Shown here in pieces: positions 51,855 to 59,892 of a DNA stretch of 64,000 nucleotides. The position numbers were made by a program, and so were the translations under genes. This DNA comes from Azospirillum soli (lineage in GTDB: Bacteria > Pseudomonadota > Alphaproteobacteria > Azospirillales > Azospirillaceae): the NCBI RefSeq assembly GCF_017876165.1, contig NZ_JAGINQ010000009.1, positions 62,001 to 126,000 of the forward strand, written 5' to 3'. Below the pieces are notes generated by a model. That model did not search any database and had not been told where the DNA came from. It saw nothing but the letters and a program-made list of their open reading frames with translations. Every line of letters starts with the position of its first letter. Positions within the stretch are counted from its first letter, which is position 1.

Positions 51855-52427
51855 ATGCCGCAGCCCGATCACGTCATGGCCCTGCCCGTGCCCGAGAATC
51901 CGGACCTCGACGCGGACATGCAGGCGCTGTTCGACAAGTGCGTGGAGAAGCTGGGCTTCGTGCCCAACGTGCTGCGCGCCTACAGCCTGCGCCCGAAGAA
52001 GCTGCGCAATTTCGCCATGCTCTACAACGAGCTGATGCTGGGCGAGAGCGGCCTGTCCAAGCTGGAGCGCGAGATGATCGCGGTCGTCGTGTCGTCGGCG
52101 AACCACTGCTACTACTGCCTCGTCGCGCATGGGCAGGCGGTGCGCAAGCTGTCCGGCGATCCGGAGCTGGGCGAGATGCTGGTGGCGAACTACCGCGCGG
52201 CGAAGCTGGAACCGCGCCAGCGCGCCATGCTTGATTTCGCTTGGAAGCTGACCAAGGAGCCCTGGACGGTGGGCGAGGACGACCGGCAGGCTCTGCGCGA
52301 CGTGGGCTTCGGCGAGGAGGAGATCTTCGACATCGCCGACACGGCGGGATTCTACAACATGTCGAACCGCGTCGCTTCGGCCGTGGACATGATGCCCAAC
52401 CGGGAATACCACAAGCTTGACCGCTAA
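51855..52427 (+). CDS. Peroxidase-related AhpD/CMD-family protein
   Basis: The 190-residue protein of the carboxymuconolactone decarboxylase fold bears the AhpD-type redox motif 'ANHCYYCLVAHGQAVRKLSGD' (CxxC with downstream His) around residues 80-100. Such proteins act as alkylhydroperoxidase partners in antioxidant defence. ATG at 51855 has GGGAG in front; the region upstream is non-coding. It lies 19 bp before sppA, probably cotranscribed. Confidence 0.88.
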   Translation: MPQPDHVMALPVPENPDLDADMQALFDKCVEKLGFVPNVLRAYSLRPKKLRNFAMLYNELMLGESGLSKLEREMIAVVVSSANHCYYCLVAHGQAVRKLSGDPELGEMLVANYRAAKLEPRQRAMLDFAWKLTKEPWTVGEDDRQALRDVGFGEEEIFDIADTAGFYNMSNRVASAVDMMPNREYHKLDR

Positions 52428-52446
52428 CTAGGCCGGAGTTGCCCGG

Positions 52447-54192
52447 ATGCTGAGGTTCATCGTCCGCCTGTTCGCCTTCATCGGCTTTCTCGTCATCGCC
52501 GCCGTCGTGGCGGGGGTGGTGCTGGTGACGCGGCACGAGCCGGCCCTGCCCGACGCCATCGTCCTGGAACTCGACCTGAAGCAGCCGCTGGCCGAGGCCA
52601 ACACCGACAAGCTGGCCCGCTTCTTCGGGCGCGAGACGACGATGCGCGACGTGCTGGACACGCTGGAGCGCGGCCGGCGCGATCCGCGCGTGAAGGGTGT
52701 GCTGGCGCATCTGGGCGGCGACAGCATTGGCTTCGCCCAGGCGCAGGAACTGCGCACGGCGATGGACCGCTTCCGGGCCTCCGGCCGCTTCGCCATCGCC
52801 TTCGCCGAATCCTACGGCGAGGGCGGGGCGGGCAACCGCTCCTATCTGCTGGCCAGCGCCTTCGACGAGGTGTGGATGCAGCCGCTGGGGATGCTGAGCT
52901 TCACCGGCTTGGCCGCGCAGATCCCCTTCGCCCGCGCGGCGCTCGACAAGCTGGACATCCAGCCGCAGATCCTCCAGCGCGAGGAGTACAAGAGCCTCGC
53001 CGACACCTTCACCCGGACCGACTTCACCCCCGCCCACCGCGAGATGATGGAATCGCTGCTGGGCGACCTGACGAACCAGCTGGTGGACGGCGTGGCGAAG
53101 TCCCGCCGCCTGCCCCCCGCCGCCGTGCGCACGGCCATGGATAAGGCGCCGCTGCTCGACAAGGAGGCGCTGGACGCCAAGCTGATCGACCGGCTGGGCT
53201 ACGCCGACGAGGCCGAGGACGCGGCCCGCCAGCGCGCCGGGGGCCGGGTCGAACTGGTCGAGGCGCAGGACTATCTGGACGTGGCCGGCCCGGCTCACCG
53301 CAGCGGCCCGACCGTCGCGCTGATCCACGCGGTCGGCACCATCACCAGCGGCAAGAGCGAGAAGCCCGGCCTGGGCGAGGTCACCGCCGGGTCAGAAACC
53401 ATCGCCAAGGCTATCGAGGACGCGGCCGAGGATCCCGACGTGAAGGCCATCCTGTTCCGCATCGACAGCGGCGGCGGCGGCGTTTCGGCGTCGGAGACCA
53501 TCCGCCGCGCGCTGACCAAGGCGCGCGAGTCGGGCAAACCGGTGGTCGCCAGCATGGGTGACACGGCGGCGTCCGGCGGCTATTGGATCGCGCTAGCCGC
53601 CGACAAGATCGTGGCGTCGCCGGCCACGCTCACCGGCTCCATCGGCGTGGTCGCCGGCAAGATGTCGGCCGCCGCCCTGTCGGAGCGGCTGGGCGTCCAT
53701 TGGGGCACCATCGAGACCGGGCCGAACGCCGGCATGTGGTCGCCGCTGCGCCCCTTCTCCCCCAGCGCGGAGGAGCGGCTGAACGCGATCATCGACAGCA
53801 GCTACAACACCTTCCTGACCCGCGTCGCCGAGGCCCGGCGCCTGACGCCCGAACAGGCCCGCGCCGCCGCCAAGGGTCGCGTCTGGTCCGGCGCGCAGGC
53901 CCGCGAGCTTGGCCTGGTCGACGAGTTGGGCGGGCAGGAAACCGCGCTGGTCCTGGCAAAGCAGGCCGCCGGGCTGGACGCCGAGGCACCGGTGACGCTG
54001 ACCCCCTTCCCCCGGCCGAAATCGACGACCGAGGAGATCCTGGACCTCGTATCCGGCAAGGGCGATCTGGTGGAGGCGGCACACGCATTGGCCGCGTTGC
54101 GCCCGCTTCTGGCGGAGGTCGGCCCCATCGTCCAGGCGGTCCGGTCGGGCGAGTTGCAGGCCCGCATGCCGCCGGTCGGGCTGGGGCGCTGA
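52447..54192 (+). CDS. sppA: Signal peptide peptidase SppA (67-kDa type)
   Basis: SppA degrades cleaved signal peptides in the inner membrane. The 581-residue protein is the long two-repeat form with an N-terminal anchor ('FVIAFIGFLVIAAVVAGVV'-like, 5-25). The catalytic lysine lies in 'QREEYKSLADTF' (about 181) and the serine in 'GDTAASGGYWIALAADKI' (about 376). Two clp-like repeats are visible. A two-gene unit with the CMD protein is likely. Confidence 0.94.
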   Translation: MLRFIVRLFAFIGFLVIAAVVAGVVLVTRHEPALPDAIVLELDLKQPLAEANTDKLARFFGRETTMRDVLDTLERGRRDPRVKGVLAHLGGDSIGFAQAQELRTAMDRFRASGRFAIAFAESYGEGGAGNRSYLLASAFDEVWMQPLGMLSFTGLAAQIPFARAALDKLDIQPQILQREEYKSLADTFTRTDFTPAHREMMESLLGDLTNQLVDGVAKSRRLPPAAVRTAMDKAPLLDKEALDAKLIDRLGYADEAEDAARQRAGGRVELVEAQDYLDVAGPAHRSGPTVALIHAVGTITSGKSEKPGLGEVTAGSETIAKAIEDAAEDPDVKAILFRIDSGGGGVSASETIRRALTKARESGKPVVASMGDTAASGGYWIALAADKIVASPATLTGSIGVVAGKMSAAALSERLGVHWGTIETGPNAGMWSPLRPFSPSAEERLNAIIDSSYNTFLTRVAEARRLTPEQARAAAKGRVWSGAQARELGLVDELGGQETALVLAKQAAGLDAEAPVTLTPFPRPKSTTEEILDLVSGKGDLVEAAHALAALRPLLAEVGPIVQAVRSGELQARMPPVGLGR

Positions 54193-54195
54193 GCG

Positions 54196-54678
54196 GTGCC
54201 GGGTCCTCGTCCTTTCGCCGCAGCGCTGCTGGCCGCCCTTATGACGGTGGGCTCAGCCCTGGCCGAGGAGGAGGCAAGCCCGACTCTGATGGCGATCGAA
54301 CGGTCGGCCCGCTGCCTCGCCACGCTGGACGCCGACCCGACCTTCGCCACGCTGCGCGAGCGCATCCCCACAGGTCCGCTCATGGGAGCGTCGCACATCG
54401 GCAATCCCGGCCGTCCGGACGGCGCGGAGCGCGCGGTGCTGCGCCGCTACCGGGACAGCGCGATGCTCTGCGCGCCGGTGTTCGACGGAAAGGCGACCGG
54501 CAAGGCGGCGACCCTCATTCGGCTGATCCGTGACGGCTGGATGGAACAGACCCGCGCGCTGAATCAACTGGCCGAGGGCGCCATCGGCTGGAGCGACTAC
54601 AACCGGATCACGCTGCTGCTCGACCGCCGGGTTTATCTGGCCGTCGACGACCTGATGCAGCAGCCGCAGGATTTCTGA
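54196..54678 (+). CDS. Small exported hypothetical protein
   Basis: A 160-residue protein with a signal peptide ('FAAALLAALMTVGSALA', cleaved around 23), and a predicted helical mature part with two cysteines ('ARCLATL', 'AMLCAPVFDG') likely forming a disulfide. Function not recognised. The GTG start at 54196 lies just 3 bp after sppA, which suggests cotranscription and coupling. Confidence 0.7.
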   Translation: MPGPRPFAAALLAALMTVGSALAEEEASPTLMAIERSARCLATLDADPTFATLRERIPTGPLMGASHIGNPGRPDGAERAVLRRYRDSAMLCAPVFDGKATGKAATLIRLIRDGWMEQTRALNQLAEGAIGWSDYNRITLLLDRRVYLAVDDLMQQPQDF

Positions 54679-54711
54679 TTCAGGCGATTTTTGACCCGGG
54701 CGATTCTGACG

Positions 54712-55143
54712 ATGTCCTACAGCTTCCTCTACACGGCGGCGACCCTGCTTGGGCTGTCCAGCCAGCCGCTGCCCACCCCGCCGGTCCTGGCGCCGCCCTC
54801 CCCGACTCCGCCCGCTGTTGCCACGGCCAGACCCGCCGAGCGCGGCGGCGTGATGCCGGTCGTCGCCCCCTTGCCCGCGCAGACGCCCAGCGGCGGATTC
54901 ACCGCGCACGTCGCCTCCTACAAGACTGAAGCCGCCGCGCACACGGGTTGGGCGCAGATACGCGGCCAGGCGCCGGACCTCGGGTCGCTGGACCCGCATT
55001 TCCTCCCCGTCGAGGTTCCCGATAAAGGCACCTGGGTCCGCCTGACCGCCGGGCGTTTCGCCACCCGCGCCGATGCCGTCGGATTCTGCGCCTCGCTGAA
55101 GGCGGTGGTGCCGTATTGCCGCCCCCTGGAGGTCAAGGAGTGA
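54712..55143 (+). CDS. SPOR-domain exported protein
   Basis: From ATG at 54712 the protein has 143 residues with an N-terminal hydrophobic segment, a proline-rich linker ('PTPPVLAPPSPTPPAVA'), and a C-terminal SPOR domain (about 70-140; 'FTAHVASYKTEAAAHTGW', 'TWVRLTAGRFATRADAVGFC'). SPOR domains bind peptidoglycan stripped of stem peptides, at division sites. An in-frame TTG at 54691 is possible. It follows the 54196 gene by 33 bp and may belong with sppA and the amidase-type envelope genes. Confidence 0.78.
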   Translation: MSYSFLYTAATLLGLSSQPLPTPPVLAPPSPTPPAVATARPAERGGVMPVVAPLPAQTPSGGFTAHVASYKTEAAAHTGWAQIRGQAPDLGSLDPHFLPVEVPDKGTWVRLTAGRFATRADAVGFCASLKAVVPYCRPLEVKE

Positions 55144-55187
55144 AAGCACTTCCTCGCTCTGCCCCGCCATGGGAGAGGGCGTTCGGT

Positions 55188-55847
55188 TCAGCTTAGGTGG
55201 ATGCCCCAGGCGTCCAGGCCACCGGCGGTCTGCTGCTGCTTGAAGGCGTCGCAGCCGACGCCGGCCAGTTCCACCATCAAAGTGTCCTGGCCGTTGGTGA
55301 AGCCGAAGCCCGTGCCGGTGCCGTTCTCGATGGCCCAGGAACGGGTGTAGGACCAGACCTGCGACGTGTTGTAGAGCGAAAAGGTGTCCTTCCCGATCTC
55401 GAAATCCTGAATGCGGCCGACTCGGGTTTCCCACACGCCGTCGGCGTTGTTCGCCCAGTGCCCGACGAAGGTGTCGTTGCCGGCTCCGCCGACCAGCAGG
55501 TCCCGGCCTTCGTCGATCCGCAGAGTGTCGTTGCCGTCGCCACCGTACAGCGCATCGTTGCCGAGCCCGCCGAACAGCGTGTCGTTGCCGTAGGCGCCGA
55601 GCAGCGTGTCTTTGCCGTAGGCGCCGAGCAGCGTGTCGTTGCCCCGGTCACCGTAAATCGAGTTGCTGTAGCTGTTGCCCGTGATGCTGTTGTCCAGATC
55701 GTTGCCGGCGCTTGAGGTGGTGCTGTAGCGCTCGTTGAAGGGCATGTCCTGGAGGATCATTGCCTCAACGTTGGCCGGCATGGTGTAGGAACCCTTGACG
55801 CGGATAAGGTCATAGCCCTCGCCCGCATAGATACTGTGAAACGGCAT
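55188..55847 (-). CDS. Small RTX calcium-binding repeat protein
   Basis: The 219-residue protein has an N-terminal region ('[19 protein letters not shown]') and about six nonapeptide RTX repeats between residues 60 and 125, of the type GGxGNDxLx ('[20 protein letters not shown]'). Such repeats bind Ca2+ outside the cell and their proteins are secreted by type I systems, but no T1SS gene is nearby. At DNA level 55579-55605 and 55606-55632 are a 27-bp tandem duplication (26/27 identical). The C-terminus is not a typical secretion tail and could be a broken larger protein. Confidence 0.75.
   Translation of the reverse strand: MPFHSIYAGEGYDLIRVKGSYTMPANVEAMILQDMPFNERYSTTSSAGNDLDNSITGNSYSNSIYGDRGNDTLLGAYGKDTLLGAYGNDTLFGGLGNDALYGGDGNDTLRIDEGRDLLVGGAGNDTFVGHWANNADGVWETRVGRIQDFEIGKDTFSLYNTSQVWSYTRSWAIENGTGTGFGFTNGQDTLMVELAGVGCDAFKQQQTAGGLDAWGIHLS
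55579..55632 (-). repeat. 27-bp tandem duplication in the RTX gene
   Basis: Units 55579-55605 and 55606-55632 differ by one base and each encodes one nonapeptide of the sequence class 'TLLGAYGKD'. The near identity suggests a recent duplication. Confidence 0.7.
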
Positions 55848-55910
55848 CAGACGTGGGCCAAAGCCGCACGCCTGATGCCGGATATCGAGAAGGGCGCCTT
55901 TTTCGTCTGG

Positions 55911-56156
55911 TCAGTGCCGCGTGGAAAGGCTGGCCGAGTAAAGGAAGACCAGAGAATTGCCGCTCAATTTGTTTTCGCTCTCAAGGTAGCTCTGAAATCC
56001 GGGAGAGCAAATCAATCGGGCGATCTCGTCCTTGGTAAAAACCGGCAAAAACGGATTGTTCGACAGCTCCTCGAATGCTGCCCTCGCCACCAGCCGCAGA
56101 TTGGGCGGAAGCGCCGCAATATAGCGGTCGAGAGCACACTCTTCCTCACGCTCCAT
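55911..56156 (-). CDS. Small hypothetical protein (81 residues)
   Basis: ATG at 56156 is preceded by GAAGGAG at 8-nt spacing, an excellent ribosome site. The protein ('MEREEECALDRYIAALPP') has 81 residues, a helical and charged composition, and no signal peptide. It may be in one unit with the downstream RTX gene (63-nt gap). GC content is lower than in adjacent genes. Not recognised. Confidence 0.65.
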   Translation of the reverse strand: MEREEECALDRYIAALPPNLRLVARAAFEELSNNPFLPVFTKDEIARLICSPGFQSYLESENKLSGNSLVFLYSASLSTRH

Positions 56157-56856
56157 TTGGCGCACTCCTTCTCCACAATGTCTGAAGCTTAGTGGCTACA
56201 GAATAAAGATTGCGCAAACGGTCAAACGCGTAAAGAGACATCAACTGACGAAGTAGCAAATCCCGCACTCTGTTGTTCCTGCGTCACATTATACTTTGTA
56301 GGTAAGCGGGTCGATGCACGCCTATGCCTCCAACCGCCCGTCAACGTCTCTGTTCGCGCCCTCCCGTCAGGTGCGCAGCGGCAAAGGGCTTGCCACGCCA
56401 CCGTGACGGCTAACGCCAACCTCCCGCGCAATATTCCGATGATGGCAAATTTTGGCGGCAGGCGCCCGCGCCTGACCGCCCCGGCTCGGCCAAGTGTCGC
56501 ATCACCAAAGTTTCTTGCTTCCCGATGCTCCCGCCCCAATATCACCCGAAGCGCCCGCCCCTTATGCAAATCGGATAGCAACATGGCCATTAGTAATAGC
56601 TAAGCTTATCAGGCTTCCGTTTTAAGAATACTTGCATAATCAAGGCCCTCTCATTTCCAGATTGCTTCAATAAAACAGCGTTTCAACCACATTGACCATT
56701 ATGACTTAATCGTATATATGCAAACGACCCTTTTCGGCGCGGGCAAGCCCCGAACGGCGGTGGGGAACCACTCGCCCAAGCGGAATGTTTGATTCCCTCT
56801 TGGAAGAGCAATGACCCGCCTAATGAATATTCGACACCACACTTATAGAACGTGCC
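56157..56856. other. 700-bp intergenic region before the CheB-CheR gene
   Basis: No convincing gene is seen; open frames here have atypical composition. The right part holds a sigma70-type promoter (56692-56720) with an untranslated leader of about 130 nt and GC-rich stems ('cggcgcgggcaagccccg'). The left part carries the promoter of the 81-residue gene on the minus strand. No riboswitch consensus was identified. Confidence 0.5.
56692..56720 (+). promoter_or_regulatory. Sigma70-type promoter for cheB-cheR
   Basis: TTGACC (56692-56697), a 17-bp spacer and TATATG (56715-56720) form a good sigma70 promoter in an AT-rich stretch. Transcription would begin about 130 nt before the GTG start at 56857. 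Confidence 0.65.
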
Positions 56857-59800
56857 GTGCAGCCTGAAGATTCCGATACCACAGCACCGACTCACAGTCC
56901 GGCGGGTGACCATCCGGACCACGACTCGCCCCCCTCGTCCCACCACAGCGGCGAGGAAGCCGGCTGCTGTATCGTCGGCATAGGGGCGTCGGCCGGCGGG
57001 CTGGAGGCACTTCAGCGCTTCTTCGACAACGTGCCGGGCAACAGCAACCTCGCCTACGTGGTCGTTCAGCATCTCTCGCCGGTGCACAAGAGCTTGATGG
57101 TCGATCTGCTGTCCAAGCACACCGAGATGGCGGTGGTGCAGGCGGCGGACGGCATGCTGGTGGAGCGCAACACCGTCTATCTGCTGCCCCCCGCCAAGCA
57201 TATGGCGATCGAGGATGGGCGCCTGCGCCTGACCGCCAAGGATGCCGGCAGCGGGATGAGCCTGCCCATCGACATCTTCTTCACGGCGCTCGCCCAGGAC
57301 CAGGGATCCTACGCCATGGGCGTGGTGCTGTCGGGCACGGGGTCGGACGGCACGCGCGGCATCCTGGCCATCAAGTCGGCCGGCGGCTTCACCGCCGTGC
57401 AGGAGCCGGAAACCGCGCAATTCGACGGCATGCCGCGCAGCGCCATCGCCACCGGGCAGGTGGACGCCACCCTGCCACCGGACGCCCTGCCCGCCCGCCT
57501 GATCGAACACGCGCGCAAGGCGCTGAGCCGCGCCCGCCCCGCTCCAAGCCAGCGCAACCGCGACAAGGAAAGCGACCCGCTGGCGCAGATCGTCGCCTCC
57601 ATCCGGTCGGTCACGGGCGTGGATTTCTCCCACTACAAGCTCGCCACGCTGCTGCGCCGGATCGAACGGCGGATGAACGGGGCCGGGCTGGAGTCCATGG
57701 AGGACTACGCGGCCCTGCTGCGCCGGAACAACGCCGAGGCGGTCAGCCTCTACAAGGAGATGCTGATCGGCGTCACCCGCTTCTTCCGGGACGAGGCGGC
57801 TTTCAAGGCGCTGGCGGACAAGGTCGTCCCGGCCCTGCTGGGGAACCGGAACCCGCGCGACGCAATCCGCGTCTGGGTGTGCGGCTGCGCGACCGGCGAG
57901 GAGGCCTACTCCATCGCCATCCTGTTCGCCGAAGCGCAGGAGCGGCTGGGCCGCACCCTGGACGTCAAGATCTTCGCCACCGACATCGACCAGGACAGCA
58001 TCGAAACCGCCAGCCTGGGCGAGTATCCGCGCTCCATCGCCGAGGACGTGTCGCAGGAACGGCTGGCCCGCTTCTTCACCGCGCGCGGCGACCGGTATGT
58101 GGTGTCCCGCGACATCCGCCGCATGGTGGTGTTCGCCGTCCACAACATCATGCGCGACCCGCCCTTCACGAAGATCGATCTGGTCAGCTGCCGCAACCTG
58201 CTGATCTACATGGACACGCCGCTGCAGCGGAAGGTGCTGAGCCTGTTCCAGTACGCGCTGCGCCAGGGCGGTTTCCTGTTCCTCGGCACCAGCGAGACGC
58301 TGGGTGAGCTGTCGGCGGAGTTCCATGTCCTCGACGGCCGGAACAAGGTGTTCCAATCCCTGCGCGCCGGCTCCTACCGGCTTTCGCGGCTGCTGGTTCC
58401 GACGGTGGCCGCCCCGCTGGTCCGCCACGGCGACGACAGCACCGGCCACGCGCAGGAGGAAGGTGCGGCCATCGACGAGGCCATCGGCGCGTTGATGAAG
58501 GCCTATGTGCCGCCGTGCCTGCTGGTCAACGACCAGATGAACATCCTGCATGTGTTCGGGGACGCCTCGACCATCCTGAAGGTGCCGGCGGGCGAAGCGA
58601 CGCTGAGCGCCCTGAAGCTGCTGCCGTCCTCCGTCGCCATGGTGGCGGGCACGGCGCTGACGCGCGCCTTCCGCTCCGGCGATGAATTCACGCTGTCCAA
58701 CATCCCGGTGAAGGACCGCGACGGCATTTCGGCAGTCAGCCTGCGCGTGAAGCCCTTCACCGTGCGCAAGACCGGGCGCCGCTTCGCGCTGGTCCTGGTG
58801 GATCCGGCGGCGACCAGCTTCCTGCCGGTGCCGGACAGCGACTTCGACCTGAACGCCGACGCCGCCGAGCGCATCCGCGGGCTGGAACAGGAGTTGATGT
58901 CGCGCGGCGAGAACCTCCAGGCCACCATCGAGGAGCTGGAGACCGCCAACGAGGAACTCCAGGCGACCAACGAGGAATTGCTGGCCTCCAACGAGGAGCT
59001 GCAAAGCACCAACGAGGAGCTTCAGTCGGTCAACGAGGAACTCTACTCCGTCAACGCCGAGTATCAGGCGAAGGTGGAGGAACTGACCGAGATCACCAAC
59101 GACCTCGACAACCTGCTGCGCTCGACCGAGATCGGCACGGTCTTCCTCGACGGCGACATGGTGATCCGGCGCTTCACCCCGGCGGCGGCGGGCTTCATCA
59201 ACATCATTCCGCGGGACGTCGGGCGGTCGATCACGCATCTCTCGACCAACATCGACTACCCGGACTTCATCGGCGACATCCGCGGGGTCTTCGCCACGCA
59301 CCGGCCCATCGAACGGCATGTCCGCGTGGGCGGGGAACGGTGGGTGCTGACCCGCATCCTGCCCTACCTGACCGACAAGAACATGGTCGCGGGCGTGGTC
59401 GTCACCTTCGTGGACGTCACCGCCGCCAAGGAGGCGGAGCACCGCCTGCAAACCGTGCTGAACAGCCTGCCGGAACACATCGCGGTCATCGACCGCGATG
59501 GCGCCATCACCATGGTCAACGCCGCGTGGCGCAACTTCGGAGAAGGCAACGGAGCGCCCGCGCTGGACCGTTGCGGTCCGGGCACCAATTACATGGAGGT
59601 GTGCCGGATCGACGATGAAATCGAGGGCGCCGAGATCGGCCGCGCGGTGCATGAGGGGCTGCGCAAGATCCTGGCCGGGGAAATCGGCCATTTCACCATC
59701 GAGTACCCGTGCCATTCGAACACGGAGCAGCGCTGGTTCCTGATGCACGCGTGCCGCTTGAACGACGTGACCGGAGGCGTGGTGGTCAGCCACATCAACA

Positions 59801-59892
59801 TCACCAACCGCAAGCTGATGGAACTGCGACTGAACACCAGCGCCATCACCACCACGGGCATTGCCACGGGCGCTACCGAGGGGGCTGCGTGA
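56857..59892 (+). CDS. CheB-CheR fusion with PAS and coiled-coil regions
   Basis: The 1011-residue protein joins a chemoreceptor methylesterase (CheB, about 38-215; 'GIGASAGGLEALQRFF', 'QHLSPVHK', 'VLSGTGSDGTRG') and a CheR methyltransferase (about 235-490; 'TRFFRDEAAF', 'VWVCGCATGEEAYSIAI'). PAS-like segments and a heptad-rich coiled coil ('ELETANEELQATNEELLASN', about 680-740) follow, then a final PAS (about 865-985). The CheB REC domain is absent. GTG at 56857 is the only plausible start. Such fusions feed signal-dependent methylation or kinase control rather than classical chemotaxis. It overlaps the kinase gene by 4 bases. Confidence 0.93.
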   Translation: MQPEDSDTTAPTHSPAGDHPDHDSPPSSHHSGEEAGCCIVGIGASAGGLEALQRFFDNVPGNSNLAYVVVQHLSPVHKSLMVDLLSKHTEMAVVQAADGMLVERNTVYLLPPAKHMAIEDGRLRLTAKDAGSGMSLPIDIFFTALAQDQGSYAMGVVLSGTGSDGTRGILAIKSAGGFTAVQEPETAQFDGMPRSAIATGQVDATLPPDALPARLIEHARKALSRARPAPSQRNRDKESDPLAQIVASIRSVTGVDFSHYKLATLLRRIERRMNGAGLESMEDYAALLRRNNAEAVSLYKEMLIGVTRFFRDEAAFKALADKVVPALLGNRNPRDAIRVWVCGCATGEEAYSIAILFAEAQERLGRTLDVKIFATDIDQDSIETASLGEYPRSIAEDVSQERLARFFTARGDRYVVSRDIRRMVVFAVHNIMRDPPFTKIDLVSCRNLLIYMDTPLQRKVLSLFQYALRQGGFLFLGTSETLGELSAEFHVLDGRNKVFQSLRAGSYRLSRLLVPTVAAPLVRHGDDSTGHAQEEGAAIDEAIGALMKAYVPPCLLVNDQMNILHVFGDASTILKVPAGEATLSALKLLPSSVAMVAGTALTRAFRSGDEFTLSNIPVKDRDGISAVSLRVKPFTVRKTGRRFALVLVDPAATSFLPVPDSDFDLNADAAERIRGLEQELMSRGENLQATIEELETANEELQATNEELLASNEELQSTNEELQSVNEELYSVNAEYQAKVEELTEITNDLDNLLRSTEIGTVFLDGDMVIRRFTPAAAGFINIIPRDVGRSITHLSTNIDYPDFIGDIRGVFATHRPIERHVRVGGERWVLTRILPYLTDKNMVAGVVVTFVDVTAAKEAEHRLQTVLNSLPEHIAVIDRDGAITMVNAAWRNFGEGNGAPALDRCGPGTNYMEVCRIDDEIEGAEIGRAVHEGLRKILAGEIGHFTIEYPCHSNTEQRWFLMHACRLNDVTGGVVVSHINITNRKLMELRLNTSAITTTGIATGATEGAA

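Noticed and set aside
56222-56590. 122-codon minus-strand frame in the 700-bp gap
   Set aside because: No ribosome site, composition not protein-like, and overlapping frames on the other strand are equally open.
56683-59793. 1036-codon minus-strand open frame opposite cheB-cheR
   Set aside because: Opposite a clear domain-bearing gene; no domain and unusual His/Arg/Gly composition.
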